From Eubacterium sp. An11 (GTDB lineage: Bacteria > Bacillota > Clostridia > Lachnospirales > Lachnospiraceae): a stretch of DNA of 51,671 nt. The DNA lies in assembly GCF_002161065.1 (NCBI RefSeq), contig NZ_NFLV01000022.1, forward strand, positions 1 to 51,671, written 5' to 3'. A program made the translations under genes and the position numbers. The notes under the pieces are model-generated. The model was not told where the DNA came from, made no database searches, and was given only the letters and a program-made list of their open reading frames with translations. Shown one piece after another: positions 25,817-34,782 of the stretch (the stretch's first letter is position 1; every line of letters begins with the position of its first letter).

Positions 25817-27514
25817 TTATTTATCCATGCCGCATGGATAGGATTGTTTTGCCACACAGCAATCTTTATAAATGGTCTCATAAAGACGATATCCGCCGGA
25901 GAAATTATAACAGTCAAAACCATTCTGCATTAAAATTCGGCAGGCAAGATAGCTGCGCAGGCCGCTCTGACACATCACATAAACCGGAAGCCCTTTTCTG
26001 ATCTCTGATATCCGGTCTCTGAGTTCATCCAACGGGATGTTAACAAAACCGTTGATATGGCCTCGCTCGTATTCTTCCGGCGTCCGGGCATCCAGAAGAA
26101 CCACGCTGTCGTCATCCGGAAGTTCTCCCACTTCATTCCAGAAGAACTGTTTTAATGTTCCCTTTTCAATATTGTCGATCATGAATCCTGCCATATTCAC
26201 CGGATCCTTTGCGGAAGAATACGGCGGTGCATAGGCCAGATCCAGATCTTTGAGTTCCAGAGCGGACATGCCGGCATTCATTGCCGTTGCAAGAACATCG
26301 ATGCGTTTATCCACACCATCATAGCCGATGATCTGTGCTCCCAGCAGTCTGTAAGAACCTTTCTCAAACAAAACTTTCATGGTCATCATGGTACCGCCCG
26401 GATAATAGGATGCATGGCTGGACGGGGATAAATATACTTTGTCACAGTCAATACCGGATTTTTTCGCAGCTTGTTCATTAAGACCCGTGGTTGCCACTGT
26501 CATATCAAATATTTTGATGACGGAAGATCCCTGGGAGCCTTTATAAGCGCTGTCCCCGCCACAGATATTATCCGCGGCAATTCTGCCCTGTTTGTTGGCA
26601 GGACCTGCCAGGGAAATCAGGGCCTGCTGTCCGGTCACCATATGATGCACTTCCACGGCATCGCCCACGGCATAGATATCCGGCACAGAAGTCTCCATGT
26701 GGTCATTGACCACAATACTGTTCTTAATTCCAAGTTTCAGACCGACATCTTTGGCCAGATGAGTATCCGGAGCCACTCCAATGGCCAGGATGACCATATC
26801 TGCCTTCAGCGGATCGACATCTTTTAAGAGCACCTTGAGACTGTCGCTGTCTTTTTCAAATCCTTCTACGGAATGCCCCAGCATCAGATGGATCCCTTTT
26901 TCCCTGAGCTTCGCATGGACAAAGGTCGCCATTTCATAATCCAGCGGATTCAGAACCTGATTCGGCCGCTGCACGATTGTCACATCCATACCCAGTTCCC
27001 GCAGATTCTCCGCCACCTCAAGGCCGATATATCCACCTCCGGCAAGAACTGCGGACTTCGGTTTCTCCTTAACGACAAAATCCCGGATCTTAAGCGTATC
27101 TTCAACAGTTCGAAGCGTAAAAAGATGTTCCATGCCGGCACCTGGCAGATTCGGCTGCACCGGTCTTGCTCCCGGAGACAGGAGAAGCTTGTCATAGCTC
27201 TCCTCAAAACTCTCGCCGGTTTCCAGATTCTTTACTGTTACGGTTTTTTTATCAGGATGAATCGCCGTCACCTCATGGTGTACACGGACATCGATCCGAA
27301 AACGTTCCCGGAAATGTTCCGGAGTCTGAAGCGTCAGCTCTTCTTTATCCTCAATGATTCCTCCAATATAATAAGGAAGACCGCAGTTAGCGTAGGAAAC
27401 AAATCCCGACCGCTCAAAAATAATGACTTCTGCCTGCTCATTCAGTCTTCGGATACGGGCTGCAGCTGTGGCTCCTCCAGCCACCCCACCGACAATAAGA
27501 ACCTTTTTACTCAT
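25817..27514 (-). CDS. CoA-disulfide reductase-like flavoprotein with C-terminal rhodanese domain
   Basis: A 565-residue FAD/NAD(P)H-dependent oxidoreductase fused to a rhodanese domain. The N-terminal Rossmann motif VGGVAGGATAAARIRRLN binds FAD. The single active Cys44 in YANCGLPYYIGG is that of CoA-disulfide reductases. A second nucleotide-binding site is AGGGYIGLEVAENL, and the dimer domain ends near residue 450. The C-terminal domain (about 460-565) has DARTPEEYERGHI and active Cys515 in VMCQSGLRS. Fused enzymes of this type reduce CoA persulfide or polysulfide. A Cys-rich tail (KDCCVAKQSYPC) is present. It forms an operon with the rhodanese and thioredoxin genes. Confidence 0.92.
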   Translation of the reverse strand: MSKKVLIVGGVAGGATAAARIRRLNEQAEVIIFERSGFVSYANCGLPYYIGGIIEDKEELTLQTPEHFRERFRIDVRVHHEVTAIHPDKKTVTVKNLETGESFEESYDKLLLSPGARPVQPNLPGAGMEHLFTLRTVEDTLKIRDFVVKEKPKSAVLAGGGYIGLEVAENLRELGMDVTIVQRPNQVLNPLDYEMATFVHAKLREKGIHLMLGHSVEGFEKDSDSLKVLLKDVDPLKADMVILAIGVAPDTHLAKDVGLKLGIKNSIVVNDHMETSVPDIYAVGDAVEVHHMVTGQQALISLAGPANKQGRIAADNICGGDSAYKGSQGSSVIKIFDMTVATTGLNEQAAKKSGIDCDKVYLSPSSHASYYPGGTMMTMKVLFEKGSYRLLGAQIIGYDGVDKRIDVLATAMNAGMSALELKDLDLAYAPPYSSAKDPVNMAGFMIDNIEKGTLKQFFWNEVGELPDDDSVVLLDARTPEEYERGHINGFVNIPLDELRDRISEIRKGLPVYVMCQSGLRSYLACRILMQNGFDCYNFSGGYRLYETIYKDCCVAKQSYPCGMDK

Positions 27515-27515
27515 A

Positions 27516-27836
27516 TTACTTCTCCACCTTTCCTCGATAGTTACTTATTCCACCTATATTTTTAACCTCGGTATATCCCATCCGGGAGAGAGCATCCACC
27601 GCCTGGCTGCTTCTGGCTCCGCTCTGACAGTAAACAAACAACGGAATGTCATGATTGGAGATACTCTCCGCCACTGCATGAATCTCATGAAGTGGGATAT
27701 TAATGCTTTTAGGAATATGTCCGGCCTGATACTCTTCTACAGTCCTCACATCCAGAAGAACAGCTCCATCCGTGTGTTCGAACTGTGCAATGCCCTCGTT
27801 GATATCTTCTGTTTTAAAAAAATCAAATATGCCCAT
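27516..27836 (-). CDS. Single-domain rhodanese
   Basis: A 106-residue sulfurtransferase domain with LLDVRTVEEYQAGHI and the active-site loop YCQSGARS (Cys70). It would carry sulfane sulfur as an enzyme persulfide. It ends one base before the flavoprotein start region and follows the thioredoxin gene by about 30 bases. The three together suggest a persulfide relay: rhodanese, CoA-persulfide reductase and thioredoxin. Confidence 0.92.
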   Translation of the reverse strand: MGIFDFFKTEDINEGIAQFEHTDGAVLLDVRTVEEYQAGHIPKSINIPLHEIHAVAESISNHDIPLFVYCQSGARSSQAVDALSRMGYTEVKNIGGISNYRGKVEK

Positions 27837-27867
27837 GATCTTTCCTTTCGTATATGATCTATATCAG

Positions 27868-28173
27868 TTACAGTAGACTAAGGATCTGCGCCTTCGGTCT
27901 GGCTCCCACAGACTGATTGACAATCTGTCCATGCTCCATGACCACCAGCGCCGGAATGCTCATGATCTGGAACTGCGCCGCCAGTTCCGGTTGTTCATCC
28001 ACGTTGACTTTGCACACCTTGATATCCGGACGCTCATCGGCAATCTCTTCAATGACCGGTGAAACTCTCCGGCACGGTCCGCACCATGCTGCCCAGAAAT
28101 CAATCAACACCTTTTTGTCGCTGTGAAGTACCTCCTGTTCAAAATTCTGTTTTGTTATATTTAATGCTGCCAT
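27868..28173 (-). CDS. trxA: Thioredoxin
   Basis: A 101-residue cytoplasmic thioredoxin with the active site WCGPC (Cys31, Cys34), the usual cis-Pro in MSIPALVV and normal length. It is the first gene of the three-gene operon. The start is preceded by CAGGAGGAATTT. The operon's Crp/Fnr-type site lies about 75 bases upstream. Confidence 0.95.
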   Translation of the reverse strand: MAALNITKQNFEQEVLHSDKKVLIDFWAAWCGPCRRVSPVIEEIADERPDIKVCKVNVDEQPELAAQFQIMSIPALVVMEHGQIVNQSVGARPKAQILSLL

Positions 28174-28220
28174 ATAAATTCCTCCTGTCTGCAGTTTGTT
28201 GTTTTCTCTTTGTTGGTGTT

Positions 28221-28262
28221 ATCTTACCACGAAGAGGAACTCTTTTCTGTGATTTTATCACA
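28221..28262 (-). promoter_or_regulatory. Crp/Fnr-type site and promoter of the trx operon
   Basis: TGTGATTTTATCACA (28248-28262) is a perfect dyad around a single central base, close to Crp/Fnr consensus sites but with an odd spacer. On the minus strand, TAAGAT (28226-28221) follows 21 bases later and no good -35 exists. This puts the dyad centre near -41 of the predicted start, the class II activator position. Confidence 0.6.
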
Positions 28263-28316
28263 AAGAGACATTTCAGCACAAGGTCATCCTATAGGATGGA
28301 GTACATAAAAAGAAAG

Positions 28317-28363
28317 GGACAGCTTCCTAAAAAGAAGGTTATTTACCATTTAGGAAGTTGTCC
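28317..28363. terminator. Terminator hairpin between the trx operon and the relic cluster
   Basis: GGACAGCTTCCTAAA (28317-28331) pairs with TTTAGGAAGTTGTCC (28349-28363), 15 pairs including one G-T. It is followed on the minus strand by CTTTCTTTTT. It would end transcripts coming from the relic cluster. Confidence 0.75.
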
Positions 28364-28377
28364 TGCTCTTTTCCTGA

Positions 28378-28754
28378 CTATTGGAGAAGTCCGGTTATAA
28401 TTTCTACCGTGGAATCTATCCCGTAATACGAACTGCAGATACAAAAATCATAATTTTCGGCCATTCCCCACGTTTTACCAGTTATACTTTTATAATAATT
28501 CCTTCGGTTTCTGTCATTTTTGTTGATCATCTTTACAGCCTCAGCTTCTGTAACACTATATTTATCCTTAATTCTCGCAATTTTTTTCTTTTCATCAGCT
28601 GTAATAAAAAAGGAAATCCGGTTTTTGTGATCTTTTAATATATAGTCAGCGCATCTGCCTACAATGATACACGGCTCTTTTTCCGCCAGATTTGTTATCC
28701 AATCTCATGTCCTCCACTGCCGAATTCTCTTCCTATTGTAATAATCTTTTTCAC
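28378..28754 (-). pseudogene. Cytidylate-kinase-like (AAA_26) relic
   Basis: A GTG at 28754 after AGGAGG opens VKKIITIGREFGSGGHEIG, the P-loop start of the cytidylate-kinase-like family, then hits a stop. Sequence resumes in another frame with AEKEPCIIVGRCADYILKDH and, after a further frame change, ITADEKKKIARIKDKYSV, NKNDRNRRNYYK and a C-terminal YDFCICSSYYGIDSTVEIIT. The order is right, but about 50 residues after the P-loop are missing. It is clearly non-functional. Confidence 0.8.
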
Positions 28755-28757
28755 AGC

Positions 28758-29165
28758 TTATGCCTCCTTTGTCTTCAATACCTTCATTTCATATATAATG
28801 ATGACTGCCGCCAATATAAATGCAAGGGCATCCGCCGCCGGTCCGGCCCAGAGTACTCCATCTACACCCAAAAACACTGGAAGCAGTATAGCCAGCGGAA
28901 TCAGAAAAACAATTTGTCTCGGCAAAGACAATATCAGGGCTTTTACAGGCTTTTCAATCTGCTGCACAAAGATACTGGCCACTGTCTGGAACCCGTTTAA
29001 GAAACACAACAGCAGAAAAATCCTGAAACATTTTATTGCAAACTCATTATAAAGATCACTCTCTGCACCGAATAGATTTACGATCCACATAGGCTTAAAC
29101 TGGAACAGCAAAAAGCCAATCACTGAGACCACCGTGGCCCACGTAATGCAGAATCGGAATCCCAC
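28758..29165 (-). pseudogene. C-terminal fragment of a MATE efflux protein
   Basis: About 135 residues of the last four helices of a MATE-family exporter (FRFCITWATVVSVIGFLLFQ, then FRIFLLLCFLNGFQTVASIF, and KALILSLPRQIVFLIPLAIL). It ends with a normal short charged tail. The first eight helices are absent: at about 29163 the sequence switches to a dehydrogenase gene. The ribosome binding site of the following kinase relic lies inside its end, so these were once an operon-like pair. Confidence 0.85.
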
Positions 29166-29725
29166 ATCAGATTTCCTTTTGCCTGCATATCGTCTATATT
29201 TCCAAGCAGCCGTTTCATGTTCACCACTGTATTTTTCATAATAGCAAGTGCTACATCATCGGAAACATTATCCTGATCCGAATTGCCAAAGTAGGTCTCC
29301 ATGGCATAGCTTAGTGTATCAAAAGCTCCGGAGATTACCTGCATTCTTGGAACAGACGCTGTATAGGATGGATCAAGAATAGCAAATCGTGGGGCTGCTG
29401 CCGCCATACCTGCCTTGATCACTTTCTCTTCATTTGTGATGACTGCGCCGCCGTTCATCTCAGCCCCCGTACCGGAAGCTGTGACAATGGCTCCCATGGG
29501 CAGGACGTCTGTCGGGAACTGGTGCTCTGTCATCTCCATTTCCCACAGATCTTTGTCTGTCTTCGCCTGGGCGGCCACGATCTTGCAGCAGTCAATAACG
29601 GAACCGCCGCCATAGGCCAGAATCACATTTTCACCGTATTCTGAGACAGCATCCGCAAGATGTTCTTTTGCCGAACCTTCTCCGAAATAAACTTTTGTTG
29701 CATACTGATAAACAAACTTCTGCAT
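29120..29725 (-). pseudogene. Iron-containing alcohol (butanol) dehydrogenase, deleted and truncated
   Basis: It starts normally (GGAGAG then MQKFVYQYATKVYFGEGSAK) and shows the family segments AIVTASGTGAEMNGGAVITN and VISGAFDTLSYAMETYFG. Two lesions are visible. Residues normally lying between AYGGGS and the second GGGSVID (about 50) are missing, consistent with recombination between repeated GGGS codons. After NLMWDS the frame runs into MATE sequence and stops at 29120, removing the half with the metal-binding histidines. The protein would be inactive. Confidence 0.85.
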
Positions 29726-29777
29726 GACAAATCTCTCCTTTTTTCGTTGCTATTCACAGCTAACTTTTTCTGATATA

Positions 29778-29806
29778 ATTATAGAACTGCTTTTTCGCTT
29801 ATTGAA
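29778..29806 (-). promoter_or_regulatory. Promoter of the dehydrogenase relic
   Basis: On the minus strand TTCAAT (29806-29801), a 17-base spacer and a perfect TATAAT (29783-29778). The promoter outlives its gene. The remaining bases to 29936 show no gene. Confidence 0.5.
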
Positions 29807-29936
29807 GAAACAATAAGTTCCGGTGTTTATACCTCAAAGTTTAAACTCACTTCCATACAGTCCCACACTGTGCAGTACAGAAAAAACTGTAACTTATTAT
29901 TATGTTTGCAAAAAATCGGAACGGGATTGATATTAA

Positions 29937-30770
29937 TTATTCCTCTGGTTTCAGCGGTCCATAGAAATAAGATGCCGTAGCACCGCCATCGATTAAGAAA
30001 TCTGATCCAGTGATAAAGGCACCCTTATCGCTCATAAGAAGCTCCGCCACATTTGCGACCTCATCCGCAGTTCCCGGACGCCCTGCCGGGCATTTCGCGA
30101 ACATGTTTTTATAAAAATCGCCGCGCGGTCCGCTAAATTCATCGATTGCCAGAGGTGTCACAATAATTCCCGGAGAGATCGAATTGATCCGGGCGCCTTT
30201 CTCACCCCACTTCACGGACTCCGCCATCACACGCTTCTCATTGCAGCGTTTTGCCATCTGATATGCATGCAGCGTATCTTTGATATTCTCCGGCTGAAGG
30301 ATATCCAGGCTCAGAAGTTCTTCTGTGGGAGTACATGCAAGCTGTTCATCTTCCTCCGGCGTCAGAGCCGGCATCCGGTGTCCGGACTGGCTGGAGATCG
30401 TCACCCCAACGCCGCCTTCCTTGATCACCTTTCCCACTTCTTCCAGAAGCACTGCTGTTCCATAGAGATCTACTTTCAGGATTGCTTCAATGGGCGCCTG
30501 GCTCGGCGAAACACCGGCCGCATTCACCAGCATGGCGATCTCCCCATACTCCTGCGCTTTTGCGATCAGATTTTTAATGGATTCTCTGGAAGAAAGATCC
30601 ATTTCCATTGCTTCCACGTCAAATCCTGCATCATTCATAATCTTCGCAATGGCCTGCGCATTCTCCGGTTTCTTATCTCCGATCACGATCTTTTTGCCAT
30701 ATCCCATACGGCGGGCGATAGCCATACCGATCTGACCTGCTCCTGTTAAAATCATTACATCTTTTTTCAT
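29937..30770 (-). CDS. Short-chain dehydrogenase/reductase
   Basis: A 277-residue Rossmann-fold oxidoreductase. The cofactor loop is TGAGQIGMAIA, close to the SDR TGxxxGxG motif. NAAG is present in LVNAAGVSP, the catalytic Ser is in ISSQSG, and Tyr-x-x-x-Lys is YQMAKR. The C-terminal ITGSDFLIDGG is standard. The central insert (about 130-160, EEDEQLACTPTEELLSLDIL) is longer than in typical members. It is the only intact gene in a stretch of decayed redox genes. The start follows AGAGGTG. The substrate is unknown. Confidence 0.9.
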   Translation of the reverse strand: MKKDVMILTGAGQIGMAIARRMGYGKKIVIGDKKPENAQAIAKIMNDAGFDVEAMEMDLSSRESIKNLIAKAQEYGEIAMLVNAAGVSPSQAPIEAILKVDLYGTAVLLEEVGKVIKEGGVGVTISSQSGHRMPALTPEEDEQLACTPTEELLSLDILQPENIKDTLHAYQMAKRCNEKRVMAESVKWGEKGARINSISPGIIVTPLAIDEFSGPRGDFYKNMFAKCPAGRPGTADEVANVAELLMSDKGAFITGSDFLIDGGATASYFYGPLKPEE

Positions 30771-30812
30771 GATCCATACACCTCTTTCTTTTTTATAACC
30801 GAATAGCAGTCT

Positions 30813-31444
<632 letters not shown>

Positions 31445-31484
31445 CATCCATTCCTCCATTTTTATACTGAAGCAGTTCCGTATA

Positions 31485-31595
31485 TTACATCATTTTTCTG
31501 ACCCATGCCTCAACTTTGGACCGGGACTGTGCTGCCTCGGCGCCATGGATGGAAAGCCCACTCTTCACATCTGTGCCTTGGCAGATCTTCTTCAA
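31485..31595 (-). pseudogene. Flavodoxin C-terminal relic
   Basis: An open stretch of 36 codons ending at 31485 reads KKICQGTDVKSGLSIHGAEA followed by AQSRSKVEAWVRKM, the C-terminus of the long-chain flavodoxins that accompany aldo/keto and alcohol dehydrogenases in gut Clostridia. No flavin-binding N-terminus is present upstream. Confidence 0.65.
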
Positions 31596-31664
31596 ATCTC
31601 TCTCACTTCCGCCCATTCCGCTTCCCCGTCTCCTGCCGTATCTTCTTCGCAATACACCTCACTA

Positions 31665-31745
31665 TTAATCTTTTTTATTTATGCGATTAACGATCACACC
31701 CGCCACTACTGCCACAACAGCTACAATAATAATCTTCACACGCAT
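31665..31745 (-). CDS. 26-residue hydrophobic peptide
   Basis: A short ORF with a strong ribosome binding site (AGGAGG, about eight bases before ATG at 31745). It encodes MRVKIIIVAVVAVVAGVIVN ending RINKKD: one membrane helix flanked by basic residues. This layout is seen in small membrane proteins and type I toxins, but no antisense RNA or family match can be shown. It lies just upstream of the flavodoxin relic and may simply be part of that old operon. Confidence 0.45.
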   Translation of the reverse strand: MRVKIIIVAVVAVVAGVIVNRINKKD

Positions 31746-31973
31746 AGTGTTTTCCTCCTGTTCTTCATGATATTTATTTCAACAGCAATACGAGATTTAT
31801 GGAAACAGTGAAGCTGCACGCTCACAGGTTTCATAAATTTTGTCATACTGCTAGTTAAGGATATACGTCCGATATTTGAAAAATGTTCCATTTGTGTTTT
31901 AGTAATATTAATTGTCTATGCTGATTCATAACCTTCTTTAATTTTTGTATTGAAAGCATATAAGGGAATTATT

Positions 31974-32005
31974 TTAGAATTGTCTTAGAATTGTTTTAAA
32001 AACAT
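31974..32005. promoter_or_regulatory. Three 11-base-phased repeats
   Basis: TTAGAATTGT at 31974 and 31985, and a weaker TTAAAAACAT at 31996, are exactly 11 bases apart. This is the spacing of OmpR-type regulator sites. They lie upstream of the small peptide and flavodoxin relic on the minus strand. The bases 31746-31973 show no gene. Confidence 0.45.
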
Positions 32006-32033
32006 TAAAAAAAGAACCCCGTCTAGGATTCTT
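32006..32033 (-). terminator. Terminator of the membrane protein gene
   Basis: On the minus strand GAATCC pairs with GGGTTC around the stop codon, followed by TTTTTTT. Confidence 0.65.
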
Positions 32034-32919
32034 TCTTATTTCTTTTATAAGAATAGTAAATCATGCTGATTCCCAGAAGTGATATCAGGATACATGCCGC
32101 CATCCCGGTCATAGCATTCATCTGATTTATGTTCATTGTACTTCTCCCCTGAAAAGATGCAAGCATGGTCATTTGAAGTGTCAATACAGATACCAATGCG
32201 TCAGCCACACTTATATTACGAATCGTGATTAAAATAGGCGACTGGAGCTTTCTTACCTTTATCATATTTATCACAGATGTAATTATTTTGTAAAACGTAT
32301 ATGCCGCTATGGTTATAACCATGATTTCCGAATATCTTTTCGCTGTATCCTGCACAATAGTCAGTAAAACAACGCCACTTAAAGCAAGATTTAATAATAA
32401 AAGCAAGATACCCTCCGTTTTTATGACCGAAAGTTCCTTTTTTTTGACCAGGCTTTGATCTTCCATCCGTGATATTTTTCTTCCTGTATGCACTGCGTGA
32501 TAACGCATGATCCCAAGAAGGCTGTAATAAACAGCCATTGTTATAAACCATTCCGATTGATGCATAACCCCAAGCACACCATTATACACTGTGTACGCCA
32601 CATTGATTATAAATGTCGGCATAGTGGACAGAATGATCCGAAAAGTATAATCATCGAAAAACTTTTCTCCCAGAGGATTCCTTGTTATTGTAGAAACTAT
32701 TTTTTCAATGACTCCGTTTTTGAGATCCTGAACTAAAAATATACATGCCGTAACCAAAAAAACACCTGCCAGAATATAAACTGCTATACCGGCTATTTGA
32801 GGCAGCAATCCACCTCTTGCCTGCACAATAGACAAAACAGAAGCGACCACGGCTCCCGGATAAATCAAAAACTTCTTTTTCTCTTTTTGTTCTTCCTTAT
32901 CTTTCTCAGGCTCCCTCAT
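32023..32919 (-). CDS. Polytopic membrane protein of unknown function
   Basis: About 298 residues with a highly charged N-terminus (EPEKDKEEQKEKKK) and about seven hydrophobic helices, including IAGIAVYILAGVFLVTACIF, a central GILLLLLNLALSGVVLLTIV and a C-terminal ACILISLLGISMIYYSY. I do not recognise the family with certainty. A GTG at 32940 would add seven residues, but the ATG at 32919 has AAAGGTGA at proper distance. It is monocistronic, with its own terminator. Confidence 0.7.
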   Translation of the reverse strand: MREPEKDKEEQKEKKKFLIYPGAVVASVLSIVQARGGLLPQIAGIAVYILAGVFLVTACIFLVQDLKNGVIEKIVSTITRNPLGEKFFDDYTFRIILSTMPTFIINVAYTVYNGVLGVMHQSEWFITMAVYYSLLGIMRYHAVHTGRKISRMEDQSLVKKKELSVIKTEGILLLLLNLALSGVVLLTIVQDTAKRYSEIMVITIAAYTFYKIITSVINMIKVRKLQSPILITIRNISVADALVSVLTLQMTMLASFQGRSTMNINQMNAMTGMAACILISLLGISMIYYSYKRNKKES

Positions 32920-32940
32920 CTTTTTCACCTTTCTTTTCAC

Positions 32941-33332
32941 TCTTTATAGCCAGAAAGATTATAAGAGGGGATTGTTTGATTATCGTTTCAAAATTGTTTC
33001 TATAATATTAATTTTTACATTAGTTTCCTCATAGCTGATTACCGCCAGGATTCCAAAAAATAAGGCGGATATTTCCACATTTAAAATCTTTATCGGTATT
33101 TTTATATATCTCCCTATCGATCCTGGGGTATGCAGACCGTGGTTACTTTTCTGTCATCCATCTCGTTCTTCCCTGCCTTCCTGATCCGGTTCACAACGGA
33201 TATGTATTTTCAGCGTCTGCGGTTTTTTTCAAAAAAACTCAACTATAGATTCGTAGATATAACTTCATCATTATATCTATCTGCATTTGCAGAGGAATCT
33301 TCTCTTTTTGAATATTAAAAATTTTAATAGTA
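32941..33332. other. Gene-free stretch
   Basis: No recognisable gene, repeat or RNA. An open frame at 33130-33318 on the plus strand lacks a ribosome binding site and has no family-like motif. Confidence 0.5.
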
Positions 33333-33378
33333 AAAGGGTATGTACTTCTACATTTTGGCCAGTGTACATACCCTTTTT
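33333..33378. terminator. Terminator of the LysM gene
   Basis: AAAGGGTATGTAC (33333-33345) pairs with GTACATACCCTTT (33364-33376), 13 pairs, flanked by A/T runs on both sides, so it can serve both strands. It lies downstream of the LysM gene. Confidence 0.75.
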
Positions 33379-33458
33379 TAACTATCTTTAATCAATAATC
33401 GAATAGTATTATAAAATCGTGCTATTTATATTTTCCATATATATTGAACCGGAACAGC

Positions 33459-33872
33459 TTACTCGTAGTAAGGAACCAACAAGTAATTCCCTGCTGTGAT
33501 CTTATCGGAACCGAGCTGATTGCACCGCTTTACTTCATGAATATAATCGTAAATATCGTCAAAACCAGGATTCATATTGGCCTTGGCGATACTCCAGAGA
33601 CTGTCTCCCTTCTCAATCTCAATGACCTTATACTGTATATCACCCAGCTGCTGGTTAGCCTCCACCACCGGAGCGCCTGACGGCACCATGCCGGAAAAGA
33701 ATCCAAATCCGATAAAGAGAAGCATCACTGAGACTAAAAGAAAAAGAATCAGGCTTCTGCTGCGGAAGCTGGTCTCCTCCCTGACCATCGCACTACCGAC
33801 TGGTCTTCTGCCCCTGATGTTAGTCTGTCTCTGCTGAATCTTTCTGTTATATGTTCTTGCTCTTCCTTCCAT
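33459..33872 (-). CDS. LysM-domain membrane protein, YneA-like SOS division inhibitor
   Basis: A 137-residue protein with one helix (about 41-62) and an external C-terminal LysM domain (YKVIEIEKGDSLWSIAKANM, then KITAGNYLLVPYYE). In Bacillus, YneA is a LysM membrane protein divergent from lexA and induced in the SOS response to stop division. Here the gene has the same partner, orientation and architecture, and LexA-like boxes in the shared region. The division-inhibitor role is inference from this context. Confidence 0.85.
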   Translation of the reverse strand: MEGRARTYNRKIQQRQTNIRGRRPVGSAMVREETSFRSRSLILFLLVSVMLLFIGFGFFSGMVPSGAPVVEANQQLGDIQYKVIEIEKGDSLWSIAKANMNPGFDDIYDYIHEVKRCNQLGSDKITAGNYLLVPYYE

Positions 33873-33926
33873 CTCTTATCCCTCCACATTTTTACAGTTG
33901 TATATGAACACATATACAAGCAAAAC

Positions 33927-34114
33927 CAAACATATGTTTCAAACATTTGTTTGTATTATATCGAACATACTTTCTATTGTCAACAGATTTCGATGATTTT
34001 TTCGAACATATTTTCTTTTTATGCATCAGCGCTAAAAAAAGCGAAAACAGATTCGAAAACACTTGTTTTCTTTTTTGCAAAGTGATAAAATGAAAAGAAC
34101 AAAACATACGTTTG
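33927..34114. promoter_or_regulatory. Cluster of LexA (SOS) boxes
   Basis: Six sites resemble the Firmicutes box CGAACNNNNGTTCG. Four have both half-sites: CAAACATATGTTTC (33927), CAAACATTTGTTTG (33940), AAAACACTTGTTTT (34056) and AAAACATACGTTTG (34101). Two are one-sided: CGAACATACTTTCT (33962) and CGAACATATTTTCT (34003). The first pair adjoins the LysM gene, and the last two flank the lexA promoter. Such density suggests tight, graded control of both genes. Confidence 0.8.
34063..34091 (+). promoter_or_regulatory. lexA promoter
   Basis: TTGTTT (34063-34068), a 17-base spacer and TAAAAT (34086-34091) with TGA before it. The -35 lies inside one LexA box, and a second box starts just after the predicted transcription start. 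Confidence 0.6.
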
Positions 34115-34133
34115 ACTGAAAAGGAGTTGTGAT

Positions 34134-34760
34134 ATGAGTTACGGTAAGATTACACCTAAGCAACAGGAGATTCTCGAATTTATCAAAGAATCTATTTTGA
34201 ACCGTGGTTATCCGCCTGCTGTGCGGGAGATCTGTGAGGCGGTACATCTGAAGTCCACTTCATCTGTCCACTCTCATCTGGAGACCATGGAAAAGAACGG
34301 CTACATCCGCCGCGACCCGACGAAGCCGAGGGCTATAGAGATCATTGACGATAATTTTAATCTGACCAGAAGGGAGCTTGTCAATGTGCCGATCGTGGGT
34401 ACAGTGACTGCCGGTGAACCTATTCTGGCCGTTGAGAATATTGAAGGATATTTTCCGATTTCTCCGGAATTTCTGAAAAATAAGCAGACCTTTATGCTGA
34501 AAGTCAAGGGCGAGAGCATGATCAACGCCGGTATTTTCTCCGGTGACTATATTCTGGTGGAGGAGACGCCGACGGCTTCCGATGGCGAGATTGTCGTTGC
34601 CCTTGTGGAAGATTCTGTTACGGTGAAGCGTTTTTATAAAGAAGACGACTGTTTTCGCCTGCAGCCGGAAAATGACGCCATGGACCCGATTATTGTCCCT
34701 CAGAACACTCCTTTTTCTATCGTAGGAAAGGTAATCGGACTTTTCCGCATATTTAAATAA
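34134..34760 (+). CDS. lexA: LexA repressor
   Basis: A 208-residue repressor of the SOS regulon. The N-terminal winged helix runs over residues 1-70 (TPKQQEILEFIKESILNRGY). The self-cleavage bond is Ala93-Gly94 in GTVTAGEPI, and the catalytic pair is Ser128 (GESMINAG) and Lys165 (SVTVKRF). All key residues are present and the length is normal. The start follows AAAAGGAG. LexA-like boxes in its own promoter indicate autoregulation. Confidence 0.97.
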   Translation: MSYGKITPKQQEILEFIKESILNRGYPPAVREICEAVHLKSTSSVHSHLETMEKNGYIRRDPTKPRAIEIIDDNFNLTRRELVNVPIVGTVTAGEPILAVENIEGYFPISPEFLKNKQTFMLKVKGESMINAGIFSGDYILVEETPTASDGEIVVALVEDSVTVKRFYKEDDCFRLQPENDAMDPIIVPQNTPFSIVGKVIGLFRIFK

Positions 34761-34782
34761 TTCAACAATATCATATCAAAGA

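Noticed and set aside
31974-32005. Short direct repeats as a CRISPR array
   Set aside because: Only three 10-base units with one-base gaps and no spacers; the spacing fits a regulator site.
33130-33318. Possible 62-codon gene in the spacer after the membrane protein
   Set aside because: No ribosome binding site, no motif and no partner; treated as non-coding.
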